64,000 nucleotides of DNA, taken from contig OX393574.1 in the NCBI GenBank assembly GCA_947652115.1, positions 155,243 to 219,242 of the forward strand, given 5' to 3'. The position numbers and the translations under genes are program-made. Below the pieces are notes generated by a model, which was not told where the DNA came from, made no database searches, and was given only the letters and a program-made list of their open reading frames with translations. Below, one piece after another: positions 31,779-43,784 of the stretch. Source of the DNA: Blastomussa wellsi (lineage: Eukaryota; Cnidaria; Anthozoa; Scleractinia; Plerogyridae). Positions within the stretch are counted from its first letter, which is position 1. Every line of letters begins with the position of its first letter.

Positions 31779-34700
31779 GTTAGTTAGTTAGCCCTCTTCG
31801 TCCCGTGCGGGACATAAGGCGTCAATAATCTGCTTCCATCTGGACCGGTCCTTTGCTGCACGCTGTGCAGCGCCCCAGGACAAGCCCATCTCACTCAGCT
31901 CGGCCATGACAGTACGTCTCCAAGTTATCTTGGGTCGCCCTCGCCTCCTTTTTCCAGGTGGTGTCCATCTAAGGGCGGTCTTGGGGATACGATCTAGGCC
32001 CATTCTGAGGACATGCCTGAGCCATCGGATCCGGCGGCGCTTGATCTCAAGTATCACACTCTGGCTCTTTGTCTTCTTATAGAGTTCTTTGTTCGAGATC
32101 TTATTGGGCCAGAAGATGCGACATATTCTCCTGAGGCATCCGTTGTGAAAGGCATTGATCTTGTTCATGTCGCTCTTTATCACTCTCCAGCACTCTGCGC
32201 CATATAGCAGAACTGGCTTGACAACACTGTTGTAGAGTCTCAGCTTCGTTCCAAGGCTGAATTGCTTCGATTTCCAGACAGGCTGGAGTCGTGCAAAAGC
32301 ACCGCGAGCTTTCCTAAGTCTTGCCTTAATGTCCTTATGTGCTGCATTGTCCTTGGCGACAAGACTACCGAGGTAGGTGAATTCCTCGACAAAGTCAAGT
32401 TGTTCACCCTCTGCTGTAATTGGTGCATCGGGAGTGGCGTTGATGCACATTACCTTGGTCTTAAAGGTGTTAATGTTCAAGCCTGCCTGCTTGGCAAACT
32501 TACTGAGCCTGTCGGTTTTCTCCTGTAGGTGGCAACGTGTTGTGGAGAGAGCAGCAATGTCATCCGCAAAATCAAGATCTTCAAGTTGGGAAAAGAGTGA
32601 CCACTGAATGCCCCGGGGTCTGTCAGCCGTTGTTCTGCACATGATCCAGTCAATGGCAAGCAAGAAGAGGATGGGAGAGATGATACATCCCTGACGTACA
32701 CCTGACTCCACGGAAAACCATTCTGACAGGTTGTTATCTATGATGACACTGCACTCGAACTGGTCGTAGAACAGACCCATGAGTGTGACCATCTTTGGAG
32801 GGACACCATATGTTTTCAAGATCTTCCATAGGGTGTCCCGGTGCACACTATCGAAAGCCTTCCTGAAGTCTATAAAGTTAATGTAGAGAGGGATGTTCCA
32901 CTCGATGCACTGCTCGATGATGTTTCTCAGAGCAAAGATCTGATCCATGCACCCCCGACCTCTTCTAAAACCCGCCTGTTCCTGTCTCAGAACAGTGTCA
33001 ATAGCTGCATCAATTCTAGCCAGAAGAATCCTGCAGAAAACCTTTGATGGAATTGAGAGCAGTGTGATGCCCCGCCAATTGTGGCAATCTCGGAGGTTAC
33101 CTTTCTTGGGGATCTTGACAATTAGGCCTTTGGTCCAGTCGTCCGGTAATGTGTCAGTCTCCCAGATGTCTCTGAAGAGGTCCGTGAGAACCTTGGTTGA
33201 AGTACCAAGGTCAGCTTTCAGCATTTCAGCATGGATGGAGTCAATGCCTGGAGCTTTCCCACTCTTCAAAGCTTTGATGGCACACCTGACTTCCGCTTCA
33301 GTTGGGGGACTGGTGTTGATGTTCAAAACATCCTCGGCTGGTGGAGGGTCAGCAGGATCATCAGGTTCTGGGTGGTTGAGTACCTCACGGAAGTGTTGTA
33401 CCCATCTGGCTGCTTGATCACGCTCTGTTGTGAGGTTGTTGCCATCCTTGTCATTGACAGGGGCAGACTGGCTGGTGTTTTTGCCACAGAGTTGTTTTGT
33501 GATCTTATAAACAGTGCTTATCTCACCTCTTGCAGCAGCACGCTCGGCTTCACCTGCTAGCTCCTCAGCAAAGGCTCTTTTGTCATTCCGAGCGCTCTTC
33601 TTCACCTCTTTGTCCTTTATCTTGTAGGCTTCTTGAGCCTGCTCTCGGAGTCTGAGTGACTTTGTGCTCAATATCTTGGCCTTCAGCTGTTTCCTTTCTT
33701 CTATCTTCTGCCAAGTACCAGCTGTTATCCATTCCTTGTTCTTTTTCCGTCTGTAGCCCAAGACATTGGTGGCTGTCTCGACATATGTCTTCTTGATGGT
33801 TTCCCACTTGGTGTTAACGCTGGGATCCTCATCGTTGTCAGCCAGGGCAGCAAAGCGGTTTTTCAGTCTCAGTGCAAACTCTTTGATGATGTTAGGGCAC
33901 TTCAGTTTGGCAACATCTAGATGTCTTCTGGACTGGTTCTGCTTGGCCACTTTCCTGAGTTTCAGCTTAATGGTTGCTGTAACTAGGTAGTGGTCGCTGT
34001 TGACATCGGCACCACGACAAACTCGAACATCTTGAAGAGACCTGCGCCACTTTCCATTGATCAGGATATGGTCGATCTGGTTGACAGTGGAGCCATCAGG
34101 AGACTTCCATGTGAGCTTGTGGATGTTTCTGTGTGGAAAGATGGTACCACCGATTACACAGTTATTCTCCAGGCAGAAACCAATCAGACGTTCTCCGTTG
34201 TCGTTCATCACACCGCAACCGTGTTTCCCCATAGCTCTATCGCAGTCGGTATTATCAGCTCCGACCTTGGCATTCATATCACCCATGATCAGCAGCATAT
34301 CATGCTGAGGGACTTTGGAGACTGCTTGTTGTAATTCCTCATACCAGTCGTCCTTATCTTCCTCATCAGCTTCGTTTGTTGGAGCGTAGCACTGCAAGAT
34401 GGTAAGTTTGCAGTGCTTAGAGTTGAACCGTGCTCTGATCAACCTGTCACTTAGTGGTTCCCATTCTTGCAAGGTGTTGACTTTCTCTTTTGAGACTATG
34501 AGGGCCACGCCGCGTATGTGTTGACTGTCGTGTCCAGAGTGCAGGGTAACTGATCCGTCGCTGTTCACTCGGCGTCCAGAGCCAGTCCATCGGCACTAGC
34601 TAATCCCCAGAATGTCCAGTCTGTACCTCCTCATCTCGCTGATAACCTGTGCTGTTCTTGATGTCTCGAACATGGTGCGGACATTCCATGCAGCTAGGCG

Positions 34701-35038
34701 GATGTTGGTTTTGGGCCAGAGCAGACTATCTATCGTACTCCTGACATCCCGAGGGCTTTCGTCAGAAGGAGTCATACAGCCAGTTGGATGGCTCAAGTCC
34801 ACTATGGGGTCCATGGTAGTTGTAGCATTTCTTGACGTTTCCGTAACATATTTGCTTTTTACGGGGTGGAGTAGTTAGCCCCACGCCCAACCCCCAACCT
34901 GGAGGACCAGGTGCTGACTTCTGTCTGGCCTCTACCCTGTGACCTGCCCGACTTGGTTGGACCTGCTCGGTATAGCTCACAGGGTCTCCGAGACACACAA
35001 GCCTCCCCACCACGTCAAGGTACCAGCACACGGGAAGG
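31779..35038 (-). mobile_element. near-full-length LINE with target-site duplications
   Basis: It is flanked by 14-bp direct repeats TCTACTATGTATTA at 31765-31778 and 35039-35052. On the minus strand it has a 5' leader of about 220 bp, one long ORF, and a (CTAA)n 3' tail at 31779-31794. The intact duplications indicate a young insertion. Confidence 0.95.
31788..34814 (-). pseudogene. LINE endonuclease-reverse transcriptase, one nonsense codon
   Basis: One frame of about 1008 codons starts at ATG 34814. It encodes an AP-type endonuclease (RLAAWNVRTM, GDMNAKVG, VNQIDHILI, SDHYLV), then a reverse transcriptase (motif A FIDFRKAFD, GVRQGCIISP, catalytic FADD) and a basic C-terminal part (PGKRRRGRPKITWRRT). 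It nicks target DNA and primes reverse transcription of its own RNA. A single TAG at 34597-34595 follows LDILGIS, where this family normally has the catalytic Glu of the endonuclease; a one-base GAG-to-TAG change would explain it. The 926-codon frame after the stop starts at an internal Met. Everything else is open, so this copy is dead or nearly so by one change. The C-terminal motif suggests an RTE- or Nimb-like clade, not settled here. Confidence 0.9.
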
Positions 35039-35052
35039 TCTACTATGTATTA

Positions 35053-36674
35053 CCTCCGGCTAAAGAGCCTAAAAAATAAAACTCTGAATCGAATGAAACA
35101 TGTTAGTTATCATCAATGTAATTAGTCGCTCTTTTTAACACAATTTCGCAGTTACATTTCTAACACAGGGAAACTGAAGACACGATGCGAAGAAAATAAA
35201 GTAAAATAAAATAAAGAATGAATGAATGAATGAAAACTTTACTTAAAACACGGAAAAAAGCTTGGGTTAATTTTGAAATCTTGGTCTTTGATGAGGAAGC
35301 AAACCCAGAGAACTCGGAGAAAAACCCTCGCTGCGAGGCGACAACCAACACACATCAATCTCTATGGCAACAGGCCCATTCTAACGCGAGCTACACTGAC
35401 GAGAAGCGAGGGCTCTCACCACAACAGCATCCTCGATGACTTGATGTGAAATAATAATAATAAAAAAGTTTAATCTCCAATAGTAATTTTACATTCTGTA
35501 TCCTTTTAGGCGAGTAATGACGGCAAAGGTGAACTTCAACGCCCCTAATTATTTTTCATTTTAAAATAATAACAGGCCCAAACTTTCCCCCCATCCCCTT
35601 CAAAAAAAATCAAAGGAAATAAAGTAACTTTTGAACATGGTTTCGCTTAAACGTTAAAACGAGACATTAAACCAGCTAGCTGCATGGCGGCACATAATGA
35701 TTTCGATTTACATTTGAGATTAGGAAAAGAAACAAACTGACAACATCTTATGTGTCTACTTTCCTTAGTTTGGTTTAACCATGCAGAGGTCTGAGGGAAA
35801 GTTACATGTGCCTGTGGGGCCCCTGTGCAAGTGGTTTCCCTGTACCGGTGGCATCCAACAATATAAATTGGGTTATTTTGAAAGGTTGTACGGCTGAGGG
35901 CACACACATCCAATATTTGAATTTCGTATTCGATAACTACTTACCTGTGATCCACCTGTCTAACCAAAATTAACAAACAAGAAACATTTTTCTTCTATAA
36001 TTTGAAATTTTATTTTGATTTCCGGTTTTGAGCAGAAGCAGTAAATAATTTGCAAGAACAAAGTTTAACTGCATTACATTACAACATTCCGCATCAAAAT
36101 AATATAATACAATTCTGTTGAGTACAAAAATAGAAATCAATAAAGCGAATCTTGTTTTGTTGCTGATAAAACACGAGTGAACATTTACATACACACACTA
36201 TTTTTTTTCAAATTGTTGTGGTAAAAACTTTCATTAATCCCACTTTTGCCTCCTTTGAACTTCGCAACCTCCTTGTTCGAAGATATGTCATTTATTCGAA
36301 AAAAGTTTCAATGTGTTCAAAGAAACATCTGTTGGCAATGGTAGCATGCGTAGCTAACAATAACATTAACTGTCCTTTTGTATCCAAAAGTCATTCCGGG
36401 TTCATTTCATAGCGTCAGGTTATATTGCCTTGCTGGTAAAACTGGCAATAAAATGAGCATGTTGTTTTCCTGCGTTTATTGACATGATTAAAACTAGTTT
36501 AATACATGTTCATGCTTTTCTTCCTATGGATTGAGATATATGGTCAAAAGACTCGGGGAAAATGTCTCTTCATGATTAATTGGAGGTATACCCTGCTGTT
36601 GCTGTGTAACAAAATTACCATAATAGTTCTAAGTGATACAAACTATATTGCTGTTATCGCCGAGATTTGTTGAG
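35053..36674. other. no gene seen
   Basis: AT-rich, with short GAATGA repeats at 35216-35232. No exon is supported. Confidence 0.5.
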
Positions 36675-37289
36675 TTACTCAAAATATACTCCATACACTG
36701 TTGCTACAGCGAACAGCGTTCTGTTCGAGATGCTTGCAGTGACGTGCCTGTCGTAATTCGCGTCCTACAAACATCTACTCGCGACCCTTAAGCCTTGATT
36801 GTGCTTCGACCCCACGTTGACAACACAAACAAGTTTATACCGTTCAATATTGAGGCTATTAACTTGTTCCAAAATTCTTGAGCTCAGCAGCTTGGTCAGA
36901 AAACCGCATTCAGTGGCGTTGTAGGTCATCTCGCCCATCAAGGCTTCTAAACTGTTTTGGATAATTTCCTTTACTTCTCTCTCGGGAAATTTTCTCTTTG
37001 GCTCCGCGCGGTACATGTTCTCTAGCTCCGGCCTTTTCTCGTCGTCTTGAACACCTTTTGCCGACTGTTGTCGGATGGAATCGGAAAGTCTCCGCCAGAG
37101 ACGGTATGGAGAGACGTATGATGTGGCTTTTGAGATTTTTCTGCCTGGTGGATTTACTGATATTCGTCGTGATGAGGCGGTGCTGCCTGCTTCAGACGCA
37201 CGCCTTCCCGAAGCACCGTAGTAGTCTTCATCGGATGATGACTGGACTGATCGAAAGCTCAAAACGCGAGGCCGTGGCTCGAAATCCAT
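36675..37289 (-). pseudogene. Tctex1-domain dynein light chain, internal TAG
   Basis: The likely start is the Met of MDFEPRPRVLSFRSVQ. A Ser-rich N-terminal region is followed by the Tctex1 domain: RKFPEREVKEIIQNSLEALM, then YKLVCVVNVGSKHNQGLRV. At codon 175 (36767-36765) the frame reads TAG directly after ASRCL; the family has a conserved Trp (TGG) there. The same frame then runs on, in good register, through NRTLFAVATVYGVYFE to TAA at 36675, the normal Tctex1 end. The protein would be 204 residues, close to TCTEX1D1/DYNLT5-type proteins, which act as cargo-binding light chains of dynein, mostly ciliary. No intron is seen. The TAG could be a real nonsense change, a polymorphism or a base error. 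Confidence 0.8.
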
Positions 37290-37299
37290 TCTCACTAGA

Positions 37300-39200
37300 G
37301 TTAATAATGCACCACCGGGCAATAACCGAAAGTAACAACCGCCCTGAAACGTAACCAAATGCGTTGCCAAAAGTTACCAAGCTTTCCCCCAGTTTCACTC
37401 GTCACCAGTTCAGCAGCTATATGTCATATTTCTAACATTACACCACTAAGTCACTTTGTATAATGGGAGCAGTTTCTGCTAACCACACTCGGGCTTAATT
37501 AATTAAACAGTGGTGGAAAGTGGTGAGCCTAGGAAATAAATTAAAATATTTCTATCTTCCGCCACCTCAAATAAAAAAATCGTTGTCAAAAAGCGGAACA
37601 AAAGTTTGCTGTGTTCCAGTTTCAAATAGCTTCACGTTAATAACTGAACCAGCCACTGCAACGAAAATAATTACAGGAAAGTACCTGGCATAAGCTTACG
37701 GGCGCCTTCGCACTTGGAGGTACTGTAACTTCCCTGCCTGACAAAAAATGCACAATTGCTGAATGAGTCAGCATAGCAGTACTGTATCGGAGAGCAACAG
37801 AAAATCAACTCTGTACGCTGCAAAAAGTTTTTGTCAGTAAGCTCTACCTAAATGGTTCGTCCAGTCAACTTGAAACAATGTGTAAATAGTCAAACTCGTT
37901 GCGAGATTTGTGCTTGTTTTCAAGCAGGTTTCACCATGTTTAACAATAATTTAATTACAAATGTAACAAAAATAGTTATAAGCCCATCAAATTTTGGATT
38001 GTTTATAATTTTCTTTCAGCCTAGCGAAAGGAGAAAGCCATAGACAAGTTTTGAGCGAGTTCACCAAAGAAGAGCTTGTACACATTTTACGAAGATTTCT
38101 CGTTGAAGCTCGTTCACACCACGGCAGCTCGTTCACACCACGGCAACTAATTACAGTCGTACTTCATTGAAAGCAATTTGGACTGGACCAGAATCAGCTA
38201 AAGGGACTTCTTGCGGAACAGGACTGACTTATCTTTGCAGGAGTAGTACAAACAAGGACTGCCAAGTTGAAGTCGATGGCTGCGAGTTTTGTGTTGAAGG
38301 AATCTGGGAGCCGTTAAGTGGAAACAAGCGATTCCAATACTGAGAATACTGCGAATTAGTAAACCCTCAAGCCATTACACAAAATATGACCAAAATATGA
38401 ATATCGATATTGGCTTCTTTGACCTTTAGGTCCCTGGGACATACTTATGTCTGGTCACGGCATAACTTTTAAAACATTTGTTACATTGTTACAAAGCGTA
38501 CCTTTACACAAAGAGGCCACGTTTTTTCGCGCTCAATAACGTACCGACAAAATACTTCGTCGACGGAATTTCTTGCGCTTAAACACATGACAAGACAAAA
38601 TGCATCGACGTTTTTGCGCTTAATAAAATACAGACAAAATACTTCCCAGTTGAAACTCATCAACAATAGATGAGGTTGGGGGTTGGTGCTTATACGGATG
38701 GTGGGACCGAGAACGTACGAGCAGAGAGCCAAGGTAACCATGGCAACCCTGTGAGCGGCAATCACCAGACCTCGCCATCCAAGGTGCTTCGATAGGCGGA
38801 GGGTCCGCGAACAGGGAAGAACTGAGCCTGCGACTACCACCAACGAAACCCAAGAACCTCCCGCAACCTCACTATGAATATAAATCCAACATACCTGAAA
38901 CAAGGATACGCTACCCACTATGACAGCCATGAAGCCACTAAGGAATAGTCGAAATCCACAGAACTCGCAAATCAAAGGCGAAAAAGAAAATTAACAACGT
39001 GACACATAATCGAACTGTGACGAGACCTGGGCTAAGGCAACGGCCGCTGATTGTGAAACAAGGCAAGTCAAGAAAAATGTCACTTAAATGGGTACGAGCT
39101 ATACTAATAAAAGACACACAACAGAAACGGTTTGCAAGGCAAACAGACTAAAGCCAACGCCTTCGATAGAGCGAACAGTAACCATAAACTGTCAACTACT
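37300..39200. other. no gene seen
   Basis: A 20-bp direct repeat, AGCTCGTTCACACCACGGCA, occurs twice at 38107-38147. A hydrophobic frame near 38900-38975 on the minus strand ends at a good donor but lacks an ATG at its start, so I do not call it. Confidence 0.45.
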
Positions 39201-39205
39201 TCGGG

Positions 39206-40536
39206 TTAGGTTAGGTTAGATTTGGCGCTAGATGAGCTAGACGTAGTTGGCGATGAGGATCGACGCTTGAGATCTTCCACGGCTAGTGTACCTTGATTTG
39301 AACACGAATGAGCGCGATGGTCGCCCGAGCAAAGACGACAGAGATGGGCATAGCGGCATTGTGAATAAGGAGCCGTGCACCGACCCTTGTTCCACGAAAT
39401 GCATGTGGAGTCCGAGAACGAAGAACCGGTCGGCTCCGACTTCATCCCCCTCGACTGGGCCAGCTGATTGCGCACCGAAGAGCCCGCCGCGTGAAAATTG
39501 AAGATCTGCACATTGATGTTGGACCAGTTGGTTAAAATCAGCAACTTGTACTGCGTGAGGTCTCTCCACCGATGGGAGAAATAAAACACCGTAAAAAGAG
39601 TTTAAATAGTGAAGGCCTCTAACCAGCTCGCAATATCCTCAATGCGTCGTCTTTGTTTGTTTTTTTTTGGTTGAGCCGTGATAACTAAACGCCCGTCCAA
39701 CAGCAACTGAGGCTCAGGTTAGCTCTGTTGGAGATTGGCAGAGAGCAACTCAGTCAACTCGATGAATTTTCCCGCTACGATCTGGGCAACTAGCTTAGCG
39801 GAGCAGGTGAAAAAACCTGGGCCGACCACGAAGGGCTGGTCAAGATGAGAAGGCTAAAGAACGATTCGCTCCGACGAAGGGCTAACGCTCGAAACGTCAG
39901 CTCTTGAATCTTTTTACGGTGGCCAATTGACATTATCAACCCAGTTGATAAAACCAAATTATAAAGAATAAAGAATTCGTTACGTTTTTTTAGATGAAAC
40001 GGCTGTGAAGGCGCGAGGAAAAGCGAGGACCCAACGCCGCTTAGCGGGGCCACCAAACTCGCTACGATCGAGCACGACATCGCCAGCGACATGTTAGGCG
40101 AGCGAAATGTAGTCACAAAGGACGGTACAGTAAAATTACAACGAGGCATACCTGTGGGATCCTGGCCCAAGGCGAGCGGATTTCCCAAACTCATCATATT
40201 GGTGGCCGTGGAGTGCAACACCGACGCAACGCCCCCAGTTGGCGGGGTAACAGAAGATGAAGGCGTTGTTAAAGTAGAAGCTGGACGCTCCCTCGCCCTT
40301 TCTGTAGCTAACGCCGCTTGCACAGTTTGTGAAATGATTGCCACGAGCTCTGGCGAAATCGCCGACGGAATTAACCCCGAACTGCCCGCTGCAAGATCTC
40401 TTGAACTGGAAAGGGTCGATCGAAGGATGCCATGCCAAACAGGAATTTCGGTACTCGGCGGTGGAATGTAATCACCAGAACCAGTCTCTTCCGTGAACAA
40501 GGCTGCTTGTACGCTGATGTTCGTTTGGCGATGCAT
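39206..40536 (-). pseudogene. gag-like protein of a YR (DIRS-type) retroelement
   Basis: On the minus strand, an N-terminal part starts at Met 40536 (MHRQTNISVQAALF) and includes ISPELVAIISQTVQAALATE. After an inserted Penelope end the frame resumes with AKLVAQIVAGKFIELTELL, LLLDGRLVITAQPK, HRWRDLTQYKLLIL, and VQIFNFHAAGSS. It finishes with a Cys/His knuckle region (CISWNKGRC...CRYAHLCRLCSGDHRAHSC). This order matches gag-like proteins linked with YR retroelements in corals and sponges, which package element RNA; the match is from memory of the pattern. Several frameshifts and the insertion make it dead. No reverse transcriptase lies beside it. Confidence 0.6.
39800..39985 (+). mobile_element. 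Penelope-like terminal fragment inserted in gag relic
   Basis: The sequence GCTCCGACGAAGGGCTAACG, CTCGAAACGTCAGC, then ACGGTGGCCAATTGACATT and CAACCCAGTTGATAAAA equals the 3' end of the Penelope relic at 56215-57420. The core CCGACGA...stem GGGC/GCTC...GAAAC is a hammerhead-like fold with one core change from CUGANGA. It splits the gag frame. Confidence 0.7.
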
Positions 40537-40739
40537 AGACTTAGAAGAGCAAAAGAGAAAAGCACGAAGGCTTGCCAAAACCCTGGCAAGAGCAAACACG
40601 AGCCACCATGAAGAAGACTGCTATATTATGCTCCTGAAGTCGAGATCAAACGCAGTAAAACTGTCACAGAACCCCAGCATCTGTTGGTGCAGTTGTATCT
40701 CCGAGAACGCGATAATATCTTAACCACTCAAATATATAT

Positions 40740-41020
40740 GAGACTGCCGAGAAGCTGCAATCTTATGTATGTATGTCGTATGTATTTGCCATGTCGACCT
40801 CCACCATGATTTATCAACCCAGGTGGAGTCGCCGGGACACGTAACACAAAATCAAGGCTAACATTACAATTCTCCACCCTATGTGAGTGAGGTTATATCT
40901 ATCTATCTATCCCCGGGTAAGGCAAGGGCGTCAAATGCCTGGGGTATGCCCGTGGGGGGGGGGGTGGGGGAGAGACGTTGATGCTTCGATTTGACTGGTA
41001 TGTAATAAGGAACAACTACG
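40740..41020. other. simple repeats, no gene
   Basis: A short (ATCT)n tract near 40895-40910 and a G run at 40954-40963. Nothing else is supported. Confidence 0.5.
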
Positions 41021-42025
41021 ATATAAAAATCATATCAAAGCCTGTATCTTTCACGATGCAGGTATCAAAAATGTTAAAGACCTCTTAGATACTGTTAACC
41101 TAAAGCCTAATTTTACCACAAATCACAGCCTTCTTTGATTTATAAAAGCAAATGGAAAATGACTTCAATCCAAAGTCAGAAGCAACCACGAAATCAAAAC
41201 GGCCATTTACAAAAGCTGGATCGGATTGGACCGGCCCGGCCCGGATCGGACTGGCCGGAATCCGACTGACAAAACCAAGTGCGGATCAATAAAAATTTCC
41301 CACCAAAATAGTCACATGACTACTCATCACCCATGATTGTGTTCATTGTCTATCTTTACTCAATGTTTAAACCATGTAAACAGGCCGATATATATTCGAA
41401 CTATAAGAATGTAAAATAAAATAATGCTGCCAATTCTCCCATAGATGTAACTTTCATCGAAGTTTTTCGTCCAAAATCAAATAATCATTTTCAGCTACCA
41501 TGATGGAACATATTGTTACCATATAAACACTTTTAATCTTCGGCCATATAAAATCACACCTAAATTTCGGTTCCGATCCAGGATTTGACAGTCGCATTCT
41601 GTCCAGTCCGATGCAGTCCGGTCCGGTCCAATCTAATCCGGTCCGATCTTATCCAATCCGGTCCAGTCTGGTCCAACTATTCAATCTGGGTTTTGTTAAC
41701 GGCCAGTCAAAACGGGTATGATACTGACGAAAATCTTTCCAATGCTGCTCTGCACAAGATAATCATTGAAAGTAAATTCCAAACACCAACAGAAAGTGAA
41801 AATTGAATCATCAGCTACGGATTGGATAACTCTGATATGCAAACAATATATAATTGGCAAAAGTCAATGTTTCAATTCAAGATTAATCACAACATTTTAA
41901 TTACAAAAGACAAACTTAAAAAAGCAAACCTAATATCTGACGATTTATGCCATCTATGTAAAAAAGAGAGGAAAACAATCGAACACATGTTTTTAAGAGT
42001 ACATTTCCCTCGCTTAGAGGAGTGA
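41020..42025 (+). pseudogene. LINE reverse-transcriptase C-terminal relic
   Basis: Before the inserted MITE the sequence reads IKACIFHDAGIKNVKDLLD, and after it continues to IYNWQKSMFQFKINHNIL and a Cys/His cluster CHLCKKERKTIEHMF. Both belong to the C-terminal region of a LINE reverse transcriptase. The frame ends at 42025. The 5' portion is missing and stops are present. Confidence 0.65.
41197..41704. mobile_element. MITE with subterminal GGTCC/CCGGT repeats
   Basis: The ends are inverted: GGCCATTTACAAAAGCTGGAT at left and, reversed, GGCCGTTAACAAAACCCAGAT. Short repeats of CGGTCC/GGATCGGA type lie just inside both ends in opposite orientation. Flanks share ATCAAAAC/GTCAAAAC, which fits an 8-bp target duplication with one change (hAT-like). 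It sits inside the LINE relic. Confidence 0.65.
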
Positions 42026-42590
42026 AATGAGAAACGTGGCACATCCTTCGAAATTCCCCACACTCATTTTTTTTTTTGCTCAGAGGTACCTTTTGGAGAC
42101 TCGATAAACATGACCTTTTTCTTTCTACATGTCTATTTTTAGTACATAGAAAATTCGGAAAAACCTGCAACAGAAGCCCACCGCCATAAAATGGTCGAAA
42201 TGAGGGTGGCGAGTACAGCCACAAGAACTTCGCTCCACAAAAACGCAAGAGAAAGAAAGCTTTTTTTTCAAATATGAATAATATTTTATGAGGCATTAAC
42301 AAATGATTCCAGTCTCATCCACCGTAACAGGGCTCGACGTTGCGACCCGTGGGGTCGCCAATGCGCCCAGCTTTTACTCAGTGGCGGCCAAATTTTCACC
42401 CCTGGTCGCCAACCTGGCCCCCAAGATAGGTGACTATCTTCTTTGGGAAAACGTACACTAACGATAATCCGTTATCCTTCACACAACTAAATCCATAATT
42501 TTTGGCAACCAGAATACTTGTTCTGGCGACAAAAAATGAAAACTTGGGGGCCAGCTGGCCCCAAGATTTTTTTCTGAAAGTCTAGCACTG

Positions 42591-42803
42591 CGTAAGAAAA
42601 AAGATGGCGGCTGTAGATTTTACCACAATACCTCATGAACCAAACTGCCCAGTTATAGAAGGGTATGGTTTAATGGAAGTCCTTCCTTGCACTAACAACA
42701 TTGCTCTTGCTGAGTCTGAATGACTTAAAACTTACGCTCTTTAAGGGTTTTCGCGCTCAAAGCATTATAGGTAAATGTAAAAGCCGCCATCTTTTTCCTT
42801 ACG
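42591..42803. mobile_element. 213-bp MITE
   Basis: The terminal inverted repeats are CGTAAGAAAAAAGATGGCGG (left) and the complement of CGTAAGGAAAAAGATGGCGG (right), with weaker pairing further in. No frame is credible. It abuts the next element. Confidence 0.75.
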
Positions 42804-43261
42804 GTGGATTACAGGTTTATTAGCTTACCTTTACATTCCCGACTAGTGTTTGAAAATCGCCAATATTTCATTGTTTACAATTCCCATTTGGAGTAGTTTT
42901 TCAGCAAGCACTATTCCAATGCGGTATAACTCAGAATCACTTGAAATTAAGGTTGTGATATGATATAGAAATGATGCCCTTTTGTGAGACCTGTCGACAA
43001 CAGCAAATAATCGAATTACGCGGTGCTTTTTATATTGATTTTTATTGCGACAGTACGACAGTTATTCAATATATTAAGCCTACCTTGCAAAAGTAGAGGT
43101 TAAAGTTTGTGTTTTCCTTTCCTTTCGTTCCACATTGCCATCTTCACTTGGAGAGTGTTTCCCAAATCACACACAGTCATGACAGTACTTATACACGAAA
43201 GTCATTGTGTACATCGTATTTCTTGATAGTTTCAACCATAATTCAGTTTCCATACATCATA

Positions 43262-43330
43262 CATTACATTACATAAACTTTATTTGAGTGTCAGGGTATT
43301 TAGCTAAGAGCTAATTGTGGACACTATAAA
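43262..43330 (-). repeat. LINE 3' end fragment
   Basis: On the minus strand ACCCTGACACTCAAATAAAG leads into a (TAATG)n tail, the shape of a LINE or SINE 3' terminus. Confidence 0.5.
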
Positions 43331-43784
43331 TTAATATAATGTAATACACCTACAGACCTGATTGCGCGATAAACTGATTGAGCCACCATGAACGGTGCAA
43401 AGGTCAATACACCGACTCGTGTTATCACTTGTGTGACAGTCACGCATTGAAAGTCTGTGTCATACGCCTACCAGATCATAAGCACATCTCATAAACAAGG
43501 GAATGACACTTAAGCCGCTTGGTATTAATAGACGCGATGAACAAAGTTATACTCTTTTTAACCGATCATAGCTGCTTATTTTATATTTCAAAGCTCTTAT
43601 ATGTAACAGTCATTTTGTATTTTTTGCATTCATTTTCTTAAGCCACCCTAGAAGGGTTGTTTTTCAAACCGAAATATCGGGCAAATATGTTGTACTTGTT
43701 TTTATGTAATTTCATTTCTGTTTTAATTTTTTCTTTTCGCCGTGGGGATCAGTCTACCGTGTTTTGCATACTACCAGAAAACTC

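Noticed and set aside
32000..34350. many plus-strand ORFs
   Set aside because: They are antisense shadows of the LINE frame.
38620..38975. membrane-protein exon on the minus strand
   Set aside because: The hydrophobic stretch ends at a good donor, but there is no ATG at the start of the frame, no firm acceptor and no partner exon.
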